From assembly GCA_023678885.1 (NCBI GenBank), contig CM042972.1, forward strand, positions 12,730,501-12,794,500: a DNA stretch of 64,000 nt, written 5' to 3'. The notes beneath the pieces are model-generated. The model searched no databases. It had not been told where the DNA came from and was given only the letters and a program-made list of their open reading frames with translations. The first letter of the stretch is position 1. Every line of letters begins with the position of its first letter. Source of the stretch: Pogostemon cablin. Lineage: Eukaryota; Streptophyta; Magnoliopsida; Lamiales; Lamiaceae. Made by a program: the position numbers and the translations under genes. Shown here piece by piece: positions 14,030-24,762 of the stretch.

Positions 14030-14161
14030 CGGTTTGGAGTATTTTGAGAAGTCTTTGATGAATCTCCTATAAAATCCTATCTATCCAAGGAAGGACCGCA
14101 CTCTCTTTTCATTAGTAGGTAGTGGAAGCTTCTCAATCGCTACCACCTTTGTTCTATCCAC

Positions 14162-15133
14162 CTACAATCCCTTAGCCAAAATATGGTGCCCAAGAACAAT
14201 CCCATCTCTCACCATGAAGTGACACTTCTCCCAATTCAAGACAAGATTAGTTTCTTGGCATCTCTTCAAAACAGTAGATAAATTAGATAAACAAATATCA
14301 AAAGAGGAACCAATCACAGAAAAATCATGCATAAACACTTCCATGATCTTTTCTATCAATCCATCAAATATGGACATCATGCAGCGCTGAAAGGTAGTAG
14401 GTGCATTATACAATCCAAAAGGCATCTTTCTAAAGGCAAAAGTTCCATAAGGGCAAGTGAAAGTAGTCTTTTTCTGGTCCTCTTGTGCAATCATGATTTG
14501 ATTATAACCCGAGTACCCATCTAAGAAATAGTAAAACTCATACCCTGCAAGACGACCAAGCATTTTATCCATGAAAGGAAGAGGGAAGTGGTCTTTGCAT
14601 GTATTTTCATTCAGTTTCCTGTAGTCAGTACACACACGCTATCCCGTAGAAATCCTAGTGGCTAGAGTCTCTCCATCATCAGCTTTCACAATAGTCATGT
14701 CGCCCTTCTTAGCTACAACATGTAATGGACTCACATGGGGACTATCACTAATTGGATAAATAATTCCTGCATCTAGCCATGTTAAAATTTGCTTCCTAAT
14801 CACTTCTTGAATAGCGGGATTTACCCTCCGCTGATTCTGAATGCTACTCTTGGTTCCATCTAACAATCTTATCTTATGCATGCAATATGATGGACTAATA
14901 CCTTTCAAATCATCAAGAGACCAATCAATTGCAGACTTATACTTCCTAAGCACATCTAATAAATCATCGAGTTGATCATTAGTTAGAGAAGAAGATACAA
15001 TTACCGGATATGTATCATTTTCACCTAGATAGGCATACTTCAAGTGTTCTGGTAGCGGTTTTAACTCATCCTTTTTTTCTTCTTTTGTTGTGCTTTCTCT
15101 ATCCAAAGGCAAGTATTTTCTAGTCCACTTCAC
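14162..15133 (-). pseudogene. Athila-type reverse transcriptase with altered catalytic motif
   Basis: Two open segments (15133-14639 and 14635-14162) cover the N-terminal RT region and the fingers/palm. Recognisable motifs are ISPSYCMHKI, KSSIQNQRRVNP, CTDYRKLNENT, FPLPFMDKML, FYYFLDGYSGYNQI and FAFRKMPFGLYNAPTTFQRC. The catalytic box that is normally FMDDF reads FMHDF: the first of the two aspartates is His (plus-strand region near 14330). A stop near 14637 separates the segments. RT would copy element RNA into cDNA. The loss of a metal-binding Asp plus the stop make it inactive. Confidence 0.85.
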
Positions 15134-15154
15134 CTTTTCAAACTTGGTTCTTTT

Positions 15155-15736
15155 TTATTCATACCTGTCATCACCCAAAGCAAGTAGATTTTCAAAAAAT
15201 TCAATACATACCTCATTGGAGAGTTCATCTAGCTCTGTGGTGGGAAAAGTATGAGACTCCATCAAGCATGTCTCCAAGGGATCCTTTGAAAGGATCAAAG
15301 ATATATCTTCTTTCATGATCTCCTCTACCACATCGATGCTGTGACACTGCGTCTCTATTGGCATCTTCATTGCTTTATCAAGGTTGAACAAAACCTCTTC
15401 TTTGTCCATGCGCAGCCGTAGCTCCCCTTTTTGAACATCAATCATAGCTCCAGCAGTGGCAAGGAATGGTCTCCCTAGGATGAGGGGAACATTATCCTTG
15501 TCATCTTCCATCTCAAGCACAAGAAAATCCACAGGAAATACTAGTTTCTCTACTTTCACTAGAACGTCTTCAATCATCCCTTTCGGAAAAGTCATGGACC
15601 TATCGCCAATTGTAGAGCAACCGTTGTGGGAGTTAACTTCCCCAAACCAAGCCTTTGAAATATCGACAAGGGCATCAAATTTATGGTTGCCCCAAGATCG
15701 CATAAGGCTCGTCGTGCCGCCCCTTCCCAATCTCAC
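15155..15736 (-). pseudogene. Athila-type aspartic protease region
   Basis: A 193-codon open segment with the retropepsin-like Athila pattern: MTFPKGMIEDVLVKVEK, FPVDFLVLEMEDDK and VPLILGRPFLATAGAMIDV. It would cleave the Gag-Pol polyprotein. The usual N-terminal part with the catalytic Asp motif lies to the right (about 15740-15900), where the frame is broken. It continues to the RT segment after a short gap with a stop. Confidence 0.75.
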
Positions 15737-16041
15737 ATAAAATAGTGAAGCTTCCTGGATCCTTTAACTTTGCTGGCAGCTTCCTCTATATGATCGAGCT
15801 ACAGTTCTCAGAAAAATTCACTATCTCAATTCCATTCAAGCTTCTCTTCTTCAAAAGTATATCCTTTAGGAAGCGTGCATAATTTGGCATCTCTAAGAGT
15901 GCTTCAGAGAAAGGAATGCTCAAGCTTATCTTGCTTATGATATCTGAAAACTTTTTAAACTTCTCTTCTTATCCCTTCTTGACTAGCTTGAAAGGAAACG
16001 GAGGAGGTATCTTAGTTTTGGGAATCCCTCATTCATCACGT

Positions 16042-17633
16042 TCAACCTTCTCTGCTATATCCTTTTCGGGCTCTCAATCTCTTTACTCTTTCCCATTTCT
16101 TTTCTGCTGTAAGTTCAGAATTCTGCTCTTTAGATGGTACTGGAGAAGCATCAACATCAAGTAAAGCATTCGGTGCAGAAAATGGTGCCGATCGAGGTGG
16201 TTCGACTCCAGGAGCTTCAGAACTCGTTTCCAGCATCATCAGTCCCTCATACTGCATTCCAGACCTCAATGTGATGGCGTGGTACTGCTTCGGGTTTGCT
16301 ATACTTTGAGATGGGAACTTACCCTTCTCCACGATTTACGCCAATTGGTTAACATTCCCAGCCATCTACCCTATCAACAACGTCAAGTCCTCCATCTACC
16401 CATCTACTAGGAGGTTGTACTGCTGTATTAAGATCTCTCCCTGAAAACTCAGGCCTTCTTAGTTGTTGATAATTGCCAGGGGGACCATGATTATTGTATG
16501 TCCCTTGATAATTCTGATTTCCTTGATTTTGGAACCTCGTTCCTTAAATACTTTGACCCATTGCATAGTTCACCTCTTCCAATTCCTCTTGGTATGCTCC
16601 TTCATTACAAACTTCCTGCTGCATAATTGGTACTCGCTGCACTATATCAGTGATCTGCTTTTTCTGAGACTCAAGTAACTTGTTGATACTAGCCAAACTA
16701 GAGATAATCTCATCTTCTCTACTTGACTTTACCATCGTGAGCTCAACCTGCGCTACTTTTCCAAGAACATAAGTGTCTTTCTCTCGATCAGTTGGCCAAT
16801 CCCTTAAATTCATCGAAATATCTTTAAAGAGCTTTTCGGCCTCTACGAATGACTTTGTAAGCAATGTTCCATTAGAAGAAGCATCTAATAAAACTCGAGA
16901 ATCACAGTCCAATCCATTGTAGAAAATACTGATGCATTGAGCTTTAGAAAGCCCATGCTGTGGACACTTTCGAAGTATGTCCTTGAATCTGTCCCAAGCT
17001 TCATGAAACTTCTCATTAACATGGATAAAAAATTGATTGATTTCTTCTTAAATACCTTTGAAGGTGGCATGTAATGCTCCAAGAATTTCAATTTCAATTT
17101 CTCCCAGGTATCGCATTCAGCAGCATTGAGATTATTGTACCAATCTCTTGCTTTTCATTCAGCGAAAACTTAAACAAGATGATCCTCCTTGCATCTTCAT
17201 GAGCTCCTGCATCCTTTTGTGTACTTGCATAACCAAGAAACTTATTTAGATGTTGCTGAGGATCTTCAAAGGTTCTCCCAGAAAAGGGACTCCTTTCAAT
17301 CATGCTGATCAAAGCAGGGTGTAGATTAAAATCAGCTCTGGCCCCTCTTGCTTCTAACAGCCCCGCATTGCCTCCTCCATTGTTTTTAAAGACTTCACGG
17401 ATGGAAAGATTATCTACATTCGCTGCCATGTTGACTGCTTCTGCTTCCAAGTTAACATCGGTTGCAGCTGCAGTTTCTTGTGAGTTCAGCTCGTCAGCTT
17501 CAACTCCTAAATTAAGAGCTTTCGTTGGTTCCACATTCTTGTTCTTCTTCTTCTTCCCCTTCTTCTTCCTTGACGATGCTCCGATCTCCAGATTGTAAGG
17601 TTGTAAATCTCCTACCTTTGATCTAGTGAGCAT
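16042..17633 (-). pseudogene. Athila-type gag, frameshifted
   Basis: A likely start is the ATG at 17633 (MLTRSK, a common Athila gag start). The first segment has a Lys-rich run near residue 20-30 and a capsid-like stretch: HPALISMIERSPFSGRTFED, QQHLNKFLGYAST. It continues in other frames at 17097-16885 (KLKFLEHYMPPSK), 16912-16544 (SFVEAEKLFKDISMNLRDWP, SSLASINKLLESQKKQI) and 16332-16042 (YHAITLRSGMQYEG). Gag would form the virus-like particle. At least three frame changes interrupt it. Confidence 0.8.
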
Positions 17634-17721
17634 ACACCTAAGAGAAATAAGAGTTAAAGAATAAAGACAAGAATAATATAGTCTCAATTAAACTAAAAAT
17701 AATAAATTAATAACTAATGAC

Positions 17722-17741
17722 GTCCCCGGCAACGGCGCAAA
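17722..17741 (-). promoter_or_regulatory. Primer-binding site of the minus-strand Athila-type element
   Basis: Minus strand TTTGCGCCGTTGCCGGGGAC, close to the TGGCGCCGTTGCCGGGGA consensus of Athila/Tat elements, 5 nt from the LTR end at 17747. Confidence 0.8.
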
Positions 17742-17746
17742 GAACT

Positions 17747-18133
17747 TGATGAGCGTTTTCTCAACACACAATATTAATCTCCAAGTATGAAGGATGCTAT
17801 TGTAGCTTTGATAAGCGGTCAAGTAATTATCAAACCCAAATGACGTATTATTATCAATTTAATTATATCCTAACTTACTAAGACTATTATGGCAAAATAG
17901 TTGTGTGATTAAGTAACCAATAACTAAATAATAAAAAGAACAATTAAATAAATAACAGTAGAGATTGAACGAAAGTGAATAAGTGAGAAGATAGGTAGTC
18001 CTTCGGGCCATCTAGTTTTACTCATTCATTTTCCTTCCGTGTATCAATGTCCGACTTTGTCTTGTGGAGTATGGACGCATCACTAAGCCATGCAAATCTA
18101 CTCTATAGACAAAAGTAAATATGCGTGTAACAC
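17747..18133 (-). repeat. 5' LTR of the Athila-type element, inner part
   Basis: Starts (plus-strand view) TGATGAGCGTTTTCTCAAC and matches 10647-10936. It is interrupted at 18133 (GCGTGTAACAC) by the nested plus-strand LTR and resumes at 19772 (GTGTGAATAACC). The uninterrupted order is seen, inverted, at about 60695-60715 in the other element. Confidence 0.8.
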
Positions 18134-18340
18134 TGATGAGAGTGTAAATTTGCAAGTTTTGGGCCTTGATTTGTGTGGAAATGAAGTACTATTTAGTCTT
18201 TTATCTAGACGAATCGGTACGTTTATGAGAAATGCACGAATAAAAGGGTACAAGGATGATTTGAGCATATTCGTATAGAAAAATAGGTAAAAAAGACTCG
18301 AAATTAGAAGACACGATTTTGGAGGCGAAATCAAGGTGTT

Positions 18341-18670
18341 GTTCGACCAAGCTGGCTTGGTCGACCTTCAACAGGTGGTCGAACGGGAGGTGGCAAGTCG
18401 AGTAGATTTCCAGTGCCCGTCCAGTGAGCCAGTTTGACTTGGAGGATCTACTCAACCAATATTATCTTGGTCGAACAAATGAGAGGAAGTCGAGCAAAAT
18501 GCAGAAAACATCCATAGAGCTCGTTCGACTTGGAGGCGTTGCTCGACCAAGATCAATCTGGTCGAGCAAGAGCGGTTTTGTCGAGCAAAGTGCCAAAGTT
18601 GTCCAGAATATTTGTTCGACTAGGGGTTTCTTGTTCAACTTGGATGCTGAGGTCGAACGGCGTATCGCTG
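18341..18670. repeat. ~91-bp tandem TCGA-rich modules (solo LTR)
   Basis: GTTCGAC or GTTTGAC unit starts at 18341, 18432, 18521 and 18614 (spacing 91, 89, 93). Each unit also has GGTCGA and GTCGAGCAAA boxes. They lie about 100-420 bp upstream of the TATA box, within U3. Confidence 0.85.
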
Positions 18671-18764
18671 AATGTTATTTATGGAAATTCTGGATGTCTT
18701 TCACCAAATTTGACGTGTGCTTCAAGCAAAGGCCCATCCTAAGCCCATAAGGAGATCCTATGTG

Positions 18765-18772
18765 TATAAAAG
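18765..18772 (+). promoter_or_regulatory. TATA box of the solo LTR
   Basis: TATAAAAG in the context GTGTATAAAAGAAGGGC, after the conserved CATAAGGAGA. The same arrangement occurs at 59933-59940 and, on the minus strand, at 20482-20489. It marks the U3/R promoter of this LTR family. Confidence 0.65.
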
Positions 18773-19771
18773 AAGGGCTTTCACAGGAGAAAAAGGGACG
18801 ACACACAACACAAGTCAACACATCTTCCTTCATCCACCAAACCATACCGCCATCCGAAGGGGTTGAGAGAGAGGTTCGTCTGGCGAGTCAAGTAAGATCA
18901 TACCAACTAGCCATGATTGTTCCTAGATCAATCATGGGCTAGAACCACCTTGGTAGTTCTTGGGTTATGAAAGTTTTATGAGTTAATCGAATTTCCATGT
19001 GTAAACTCCGTACAACACTACTTATGTTTTATTTTATATAAGATTGTGCTTTTTCAATTTATAATCACGGTCGTTTTGTGCATCATTAACTGTTATGTAG
19101 AGTCTGAATACATCTATTGGTTATTGATTGAGTGCGTTCACACATATAGATATTTAATCGTATTAATTCTAAGTGAAGGAATTCCGAAGTCTTATTAGAA
19201 CTATCTTATATAGATATTTGTTAATTTAATCGTATTCGGGTTAATAAGTAGGATAAAGAGTATTAATTTATAGTACCTAAAAAGAAAGATCAAATCAGGT
19301 TAGAGTACTAAGTGCACGGGAAATAATTGATTATGATAGTACCTAGAAAGGGGGTAAAGTATACGTCTTGCTCCAAGGATATTCACACGTGTCATATGCT
19401 TGCTTACTTGTGTCTATAGAGTACGCTTGCATGGTTTAGTGATGCGTTCATAAACCACAAGGCAGAGTCGGACATCAACATATGGAAAGGAAATTAACGA
19501 ATGAAACTGGATTACCTAAAGAACTACTCTATTACTTACTTGATCACAACCGAATTTCTACTCTTATTCGTTTACTTATCTTGTTATTTTTATTATATGT
19601 TATTTAGTTTCTTAATCAAACCAAATCGAATTTCCCAACATAATCATAGTTAAATATAATATAATTGAAGTGATAATATCCGCCCTTTGGATTCGATAAT
19701 TACTTGGTCACCTTTCGAAGCTATAATTGATATCCTTATACTTGAGGATTAATTTTGTGTGTTGAGAAAAC

Positions 19772-21085
19772 GTGTGAATAACCTTGGAGCAAGAGATATA
19801 ATTCACCCCCCTTTCTAGGTACTATCAGTATCAATTATTTCCCGTGCACTTAGTACTCTAACCTGATATGATCTCCCTTTTTAGGTACTATGACGTTATA
19901 CTCTTTGTCCTACTTATTAACCCGAATAAGATTTAATTAACAAGTATTCATATAAGATAGTTCTAATGAGACTTTGGAGTCCCCTCACTTAGAATCATAA
20001 CATGTAATCCTGCTCAGCAGTGAACGCACTCAATCAATAATCAAGATATGTATTCAGACTCTACATAACAATTAATAATGCACAAAATAACTCTGAGTAT
20101 GAATTAAAAATGCATAATCTTATATAAAATAAACCACAAGTAGTGTTGTATGGAGTATATACACGAAAGTTCAATTAACTTAGAAAACCTTCATAAACCC
20201 TAGAACTACCGAAACGATTCTGGCCTATGATTGATCAAAGAACAATCATAGTGGTTGGATAGATCTTACCCATAGTCTTAAAATTATAATATAAATTAAG
20301 ATGTGAAGTAAACCCTAGATGCGGGCGTCGTCACGTCTCTCTCCATCTTGAATCTTCACTTGGTTCTCACTTGATTCAATAGACGAATCTCTCTCCACAG
20401 CTCCGTGGATGGTGGTAGGGTTTTGGATGTTGTGTAGGATGAAGGTGGTGGTGAACTCCTTTTCCCTTGCGTAGGATCTTCCTTTTATACTTGTGAGTTC
20501 TCCTTACGGACCTAGGATGCGCTTTTTAAGCGAAAACACACACTGAAGGTGTAAAAATACGGATCCAGACGTATCCAGCGCATCAGTTCGATCAAGGTCC
20601 TTGGTCGAACCACATATACCCTGGTCGAATCGCTGGTCAAATCGACCTGTAAAAACTGGCAGGTCCTTGGTTCGACTCGAATGACAGGACGAATTGAAAT
20701 GTCGTGGTCGAATCACTAACTGCGAAAACTTATGCTTCTGGTTCGACCGTGGTTCGACCACTGTGCTTGGTCGAACCACAGTGTCGTGGTCGAACCATAC
20801 TCCTGACGCTTCTCTTCACCTGGTTCGACTAGGGATACTGGTCGAACCACTTTGATGCTGGTCGAATCGAGTCCCTGCTTAGTCGAACTAAGTGTCTTCC
20901 ACACCCTTTCTCCGGTTTGGATCACTTCTAATCCGTTTTCCTTCGAAAATCCACTCAAACGAACTCAAACACAACTAATTCATGACTTTCTACAATTCAA
21001 CTCGATTTATCTTGACTTAAGATCAAATCTTACATCATTATCATACGAATCAGAGCTCAAAACACATGAATTTACACACTCATCA
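19772..21085 (-). repeat. 5' LTR of the Athila-type element, outer part
   Basis: Continues the minus LTR after the nested insertion. It contains the minus-strand TATAAAAG box (20482-20489), a TCGA module block (about 20580-20890) and the outer LTR terminus (plus-strand TTTACACACTCATCA). With 17747-18133 the LTR totals about 1.7 kb. Confidence 0.75.
20580..20890. repeat. TCGA-rich tandem modules (5' LTR)
   Basis: GGTTCGAC unit starts at 20669, 20740 and 20822 (spacing 71 and 82), with repeated GTCGTGGTCGAA boxes like those at 11380-11480. Confidence 0.8.
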
Positions 21086-21732
21086 ATTAGCACCTAAGCA
21101 ATCTCGACAAGCTCCTAGGATATTTTCACTATACTTCTCATTTCCTTATAAGGTACTAGAGTCCTATAGCAAAATCTTTTTACATAATTCAAGTGTGTTC
21201 ACACACTACTCTTCATACATGTAATATCATGAGGCTTTAGGTATATTGTGGTCTTCACAAACTCACTCCACACATATAGTATGAACAACTCATACAACAA
21301 TATGATTCAATTAACTACTCTTCACATGCACACAAGTTCACACTCCATATAAATGTAATTAACAATTAACCACACATATCATTGCATTCATTGAGAATTA
21401 AGCATTTATGATAGAAAATATTCATAACAATTAATTCAACAATCACATGGTGTGCAAATCTACATTATCCTTTACCAACCATATTGTTAGCCTCACAAGA
21501 GGATTAACCACTAGTTTTCAATATAAATTTAATACATGTCATTGTTTGCTCCATTTGAGCCATAAAAAGAAGAAAATAATAAATTAAAGGTTGATTGGCT
21601 TCTCTTGGAAAGTAAGTTTTCCTTCCTTCAACATGCCACAATCTTCAATGATCTTCTCTCCTTAGATTGGTAAATGGATGGAATGGTGGGTGGGTGGATT
21701 TTAGGAAATAAAATGAAATTGATGGATGAAAG
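21086..21732. other. Unassigned AT-rich interval
   Basis: No gene is supported. It ends in GATGAAAG (21725-21732), the left target duplication of the following hAT-like element. Confidence 0.5.
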
Positions 21733-22151
21733 CAGTAACGGAGCCAGAATCCGAGTCGAGGGGGGCCCAAAATACATTGTAAAATTCAATACATGAAATA
21801 TTAAAAAACAATAATAAAAACAAATATAAACAGAGAAAATATACTAGAAATAATACATAAAATAAATATTAGGAAAGAGAAAAAATATATTCTACAAAGG
21901 AATTAGGAAAAAGAAAAAATATTCTAGAAATAATACATTAAAAAATACTATAGAAAATGAATAAAACATACATCCTGCTTTGGTGGATTCGAACACAAGA
22001 ACACATACATCCTGACATGTACCTACTGTAATATCACCAAAACCACTAGGCCAAAATATATTATATGATTATTTACCATATATATAGTAATTATTTGCAA
22101 AAGTTGAGGGGGGCCCAACAACCCTCTGGCCCCCCTCTGGCTACGTCTATG
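21733..22151. mobile_element. hAT-like non-autonomous element, copy 1
   Basis: Ends CAGTAACGGAGCC and GGCTACGTCTATG are imperfect inverted repeats. They are flanked by 8-bp duplications GATGAAAG (21725-21732) and GATAAAAG (22152-22159), one mismatch apart. It contains GGATTCGAAC near 21988 and an ACCACTAGGCC-like segment. It is related in ends and layout to 48167-48817. An 8-bp TSD and a CA...TG end pattern suggest the hAT superfamily. Confidence 0.7.
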
Positions 22152-22159
22152 GATAAAAG

Positions 22160-23263
22160 TATAGAGATGAAGGATAGATCAAATGATGAAAATAGAGAGG
22201 ACATGTGTGTGTTCTAAGGCGTTGAATAGGTGTATTGCTCCCAATTATGAATTTTTTCTTGTCCAAATGACACTAATTATGTATTTATACCCCAAAAAAC
22301 CTTCTAGAATACGCACTCATTTAATTTCCTGAATTGTAGCAAACTCAACGCGAGCCGCTGCTAATTTCTCGATAGTTTCATAGGCTTGATGGAGCTCGAC
22401 TCGTGCACTGGACTTGACGAACATGAGAGGCCGTGTACACATTTCAGGTGTTGGCAGAGGGCATTTTGCGCGAACTCGACATTGACCTGTGCGACCGAGC
22501 TCGACTCGAGCTTTTCTTCAAGTTTCGGCTCCCGACTCCATTTTTCATCTGTTTCAAACATATTTAAGTTCATTTTCACACATTTAACATTTATAGCTCA
22601 AAATATCCATATGAACAATAAACACTACCAAAAGCTACACAAAACGAATAAAATAACACGAAAATACACATAAAAATACACTAAAATTTAGGTAGAAATA
22701 GCGACAATCAATGGCTCATGAGTATTATTACATAATTTGACATCAATTTAAACTAAAATTACAACTTACACCTATTCCTACTAATTATAATATTTTTAAT
22801 CTACTTGTCTTGGAAATTATGATAATATTTAGGGTTGATGTCTCGTACACTTAGCTAGCACTTATATCTTTATTAATTTTATTTAATAATATATCTTATG
22901 TGTTTTTTAAGAAATGTATTACTCTATTATATTCAGCTTTTTATTAAAAAAACTAACAAAAATTTCTTTTAAAAAATTGCTAACAAATTGTATAAGTTTT
23001 TGAGCTGGTCTCTTGTGTCCCTGAATGCACAAGGTGTACAGGGATATAACATTATCTTTGAAGAAAATACACTTTAATAAATAAAAATATAATACTTTAA
23101 TTGAAAAGATTGACTGAAATTTGAACAATTTATATGTTTGATTAAAAAAATTTAAGTGTTTTCCTCAGATAATCAAGGCACATAAGTTCTTATACAAAAG
23201 AGTATAACATTTAATATTAAAGGGTACAACTTAAAAAAAAAACTTGGAATTTGGGGGCATAGT
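22160..23263. other. Unassigned interval with a TCGA-rich patch
   Basis: 22385-22515 is GC-richer and carries several GAGCTCGACTCG or CTCGAC boxes, resembling the Athila LTR modules without clear periodicity. The open frames here have no recognisable domain. The remainder is AT-rich. Confidence 0.45.
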
Positions 23264-23268
23264 GTTCC

Positions 23269-23623
23269 TGATGAGTATTTATATATTAGTATTATTTTTA
23301 TTATATTTATCAATATTTAGATATTAGGATAATAGTTAAGATATTTATTTCTACAGAAGTTGTTTAGGATTTATCTTTTAGGAATTAATTATCAAGATTA
23401 GGATATTCCCTAATCTTTAGGATGTCGTTCTTATAAATAATCTTAATCTTGTAAGCGTACGAATGGAAATCAATCAGAAAACCTAGTTAATTCTTCACAA
23501 CATTGTTTTGCAAATCGCGTTGACTTGCTGACCTGAGTCAGAGTCTCGGTTTATCGTTGTAACTCAGGGCCTAAGCCAGAGTTTCGATAAATTACCCTTA
23601 AATTCCTAAGGAGATTCTCATTA
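23269..23623 (+). repeat. 5' LTR of the miniature element
   Basis: Nearly identical to 24406-24757 except for small indels and substitutions. TATAAATA in CTTATAAATAATCTT (about 23432-23440) is a plausible TATA box. Confidence 0.85.
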
Positions 23624-23775
23624 TTGGTGCTCTCGTTGAGAGAGATTGTTGATATTCAATAATTATGGTAGGAACTCATAAAATGATTCGATTATTAGAG
23701 GTGAGATTTGATCAATTGGAATCAAATTTCACACACTTGAGTCAATCCGTGTGAGTAAGATGGAGCGCAGACTGA

Positions 23776-24375
23776 CAAAAAATTTCATCAACAAGAAAAA
23801 AAGATAGCAAAAAGAAGAAAAAATTGGAAGAAGCCGATTCCATTGAGGAAGAAGCTAAATCCAAGGAAGTTGAAGCTTTCTATGGAAGCTATGAAGGGCC
23901 ACCCATATTTGATGAGGAAATTGATGAATTTCCTTATGGTGATGACTCATCGCTTTTTGGGGAAGAAGATGATGGGGAAGATTACGATGGTCCACCAATT
24001 TACGACGAGAAAAGTTCATTAGTTTTCTACTATGAAAACGATGCCTTTCTCATTTCCTACAATGTAAAAAATGCAATCCCATCGGACCCATCAGTCCTCT
24101 ACGTCCTCTACGAAGAAGGCCCATCTGACCCGGTTGTTTACGAGGAAGACGCTGTAGTTTTCGTTTCCTTAGCAGATAAGGGTCTTCAAAATATATACAT
24201 GGAGAATATTTATTTCGGTTGCGAAATGCAAAAGAAGAGAGAAAAAGGGCTCTGCGATGAAAAGTTTGTGCGTGGGCATAGGCGTCAATCCAAGGAAGCA
24301 TGGTTAATTAGAGAAAATGATAAACCAATCGAACCACAGTTGATTGAAGGAGTGCATTTTCAAAATTATCCTTGA
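23776..24375 (+). pseudogene. Acidic protein of the miniature LTR element
   Basis: An open frame of about 200 codons, ending TGA at 24375, with no ATG among the first 120 codons. A short upstream reading starting at an ATG near 23760 (MERRLTKNFINKKK) runs out of frame, so the natural start is probably lost by a frameshift. The protein is strongly acidic, with repeated GPPIFDEE and GPPIYDEK motifs and FPYGDDSSLFGEEDDGEDYD. Similar Asp/Glu-rich GPPxFDE repeats occur in gag-pol spacer regions of some plant gypsy elements (recalled, not searched). No enzyme domain is seen. The function is unknown. Confidence 0.55.
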
Positions 24376-24405
24376 GGACAAGGATATTCTTGAAGGGGAT
24401 GAGAA

Positions 24406-24757
24406 TGATGAGTATTTAGATTTTAGTATTATTTTTATTATATTTATCAATATTTAGATATTAGGATAATAGTTAAGATATTTATTTCTGCAGAAGTTGT
24501 TTATTTTATGTAGGATTTATTTTTAGGGATTAATTATCAAGATTAGGATATTCCCTAATCTTTAGGATGTCGTTCTTATAAATAATCTTGTAAGCATACG
24601 AATGGAAATCAATCAAAAAACCTAGTTAATTCTTCGTGTTTTGCAAACCCCGTTGACTTGCTTACCTGAGTCAGAGTTTCGATTTATCGTTGTAACTCCG
24701 GGCCTGACCCAGAGTTTCGATAAATTACCCTTAAATTCCAAAGGGTGATTCTCATAA
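24406..24757 (+). repeat. 3' LTR of the miniature element
   Basis: Starts TGATGAGTATTTAG directly after the purine tract and is followed by GTTCC. Confidence 0.85.
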
Positions 24758-24762
24758 GTTCC

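Larger units (their letters stand above)
18134..19771 (+). mobile_element. Plus-strand solo LTR (Athila-type family) nested in an LTR of the same family
   Basis: Begins TGATGAGAGTGTAAATTTG, like 59142 (TGATGAGAGTGAAAATAAG), and ends in GTGTTGAGAAAAC just before the resumed minus LTR. It contains TCGA modules (18341-18670), a TATAAAAG box (18765-18772) and U5 sequence colinear with 60690-61080. The last ~7 bases of the LTR (CTCATCA) are missing. The flanks AACAC (18129-18133) and AAAAC (19767-19771) are only a weak TSD candidate. No internal domain follows. Confidence 0.75.
10647..21085 (-). mobile_element. Athila-type Ty3/gypsy retrotransposon, degenerate, with a nested solo LTR
   Basis: On the minus strand the order is 5' LTR (right), primer-binding site, gag, protease, RT, RNase H, integrase, 3' LTR-like region (left). 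Both outer ends are TGATGAGC-like or CATCA-type LTR termini. The 5-bp flanks are ATTGG (10642-10646) and ATTAG (21086-21090), one mismatch apart, as expected for a decayed TSD. The primer-binding site resembles the tRNA-Asp-type TGGCGCCGTTGCCGGGGA motif typical of Athila/Tat elements. All coding regions carry stops or frameshifts. The two LTRs match closely only over the terminal ~290 bp (10647-10936 and 17747-18035), so the left LTR may come from another subfamily or from recombination. Confidence 0.8.
23269..24757 (+). mobile_element. Miniature LTR retrotransposon, complete, with TSD GTTCC
   Basis: Direct repeats 23269-23623 and 24406-24757 (about 355 and 352 bp) start TGATGAGTATTT and contain CTTATAAATAATCTT. 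GTTCC lies on both sides (23264-23268 and 24758-24762). A primer-binding site TGGTGCTCTCGTTGAGAG begins at 23625, and a purine tract GAAGGGGATGAGAA (24392-24405) precedes the 3' LTR. The LTR ends are placed by the TSD; TTCTCA three bases earlier is an alternative. Only one coding region is present, so the element is non-autonomous. Confidence 0.88.

Noticed and set aside
18129..19771. A clear TSD for the nested plus-strand solo LTR
   Set aside because: AACAC and AAAAC differ by one base and the latter may belong to the LTR end; not good enough to assert.
22386..22673. 95-codon ORF with Cys residues
   Set aside because: Coincides with a TCGA-rich repeat patch; both strands are open and no zinc-finger spacing is kept.
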